A DNA stretch of 5,267 nucleotides from Candidatus Stahliibacteriota bacterium (lineage in GTDB: Bacteria > Hydrothermota > Tepidihabitantia > SM23-42). Where the stretch lies: contig JAUWLY010000219.1 of the NCBI GenBank assembly GCA_030613445.1, positions 1 through 5,267 on the forward strand, read 5' to 3'. The position numbers and the translations under genes are program-made. Shown here in pieces: positions 5,186 through 5,267 of this stretch. Numbering within the stretch: the stretch's first letter is position 1; every line of letters begins with the position of its first letter. The notes beneath the pieces were generated by a model. It made no database searches. It saw only the letters and a program-made list of their open reading frames with translations, and was not told the DNA's origin.

Positions 5186-5267
5186 GCTTTGTCCTTTAAG
5201 TGATTCCTGAGGTTTTTTACTGCCAGATGATGGTTGACTTTGATCGTGCTAATAGGTTTATTAAGGA
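5182..5267 (-). CDS. ECF-type RNA polymerase sigma factor, C-terminal end only
   Basis: Only the last 27 codons and the TGA (5184-5182) are in the window; the 5' part lies beyond the right edge. The visible peptide begins LNKPISTIKVN and continues HHLAVKNLRNHLKDKA. It fits the end of a region 4 helix-turn-helix, where the recognition helix pattern 'P-I-S-T-(I/V)-K' is followed by a basic 'A-x-K-x-L-R' helix. Region 4 contacts the -35 element of target promoters. The stop overlaps the anti-sigma start by ATGA, the usual arrangement of an ECF sigma followed by its anti-sigma. The fragment alone could be another LuxR/sigma-like helix-turn-helix; the neighbour makes sigma much more likely. Confidence 0.78.
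   Translation of the reverse strand, partial: LNKPISTIKVNHHLAVKNLRNHLKDKA
5186..5197 (-). promoter_or_regulatory. Shine-Dalgarno of the anti-sigma gene
   Basis: AAAGGA (5197-5192) lies 6 nt before the ATG at 5185, inside the end of the sigma factor gene. It contrasts with the two promoter-proximal genes of the window, which have none. Confidence 0.7.

Overview
The window is a compact stretch of bacterial chromosome in which every gene I can support lies on the minus strand. The DNA is moderately AT-rich and has simple-sequence-like gaps. The protein types (a lipoprotein with SbsA-like Ig domains, a VWA/glutamine-amidotransferase-like membrane protein, an ECF sigma/anti-sigma pair) suggest an uncultured Gram-negative-type bacterium of the FCB or candidate-phylum kind, for example a WOR-3/Stahlbacteria-like lineage. 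That placement is inference from style; there is no marker gene here.

Read in the direction of transcription (high to low coordinates), the layout is as follows. (1) The last 27 codons of an ECF-type sigma factor enter from the right edge. Its stop overlaps (ATGA) the start of a zinc-finger anti-sigma factor at 5185-4715. (2) A gene-free gap of about 920 bp follows. It holds a TTGG-based tandem tract, two copies of a 49-bp double stem-loop element, period-8 TAATTAAG-like tracts, a 41-bp direct repeat and many small stem-loops. (3) A Rossmann/DUF2520 protein occupies 3796-2969. (4) A 152-bp gap follows. (5) A two-gene unit comes next: a lipoprotein with Big_5-like domains (2816-1896) overlaps by 20 nt a long VWA/GATase-like membrane protein. 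The latter runs from a TTG codon at 1915 off the left edge, and its reading frame is open through all 638 visible codons.

The initiation signals divide cleanly. The genes that begin transcription units, the DUF2520 and lipoprotein genes, each have a strong sigma70-type promoter with a 16-nt spacer. In both, the start codon lies exactly 5 nt after the -10 box and there is no Shine-Dalgarno sequence, which predicts leaderless mRNAs. The internal genes, anti-sigma and VWA/GATase-like, have purine-rich Shine-Dalgarno sequences and overlap the gene before them.

Functionally, the sigma/anti-sigma pair is a membrane-linked regulatory module whose targets are not visible. The lipoprotein and VWA/GATase-like protein are probably co-expressed envelope proteins. 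The DUF2520 protein is a probable NAD(P)-dependent enzyme of unassigned substrate. The least explained part of the window is the repeat-filled gap at 3830-4714, especially the 49-bp element, whose two copies differ by a base-pair-preserving double change.
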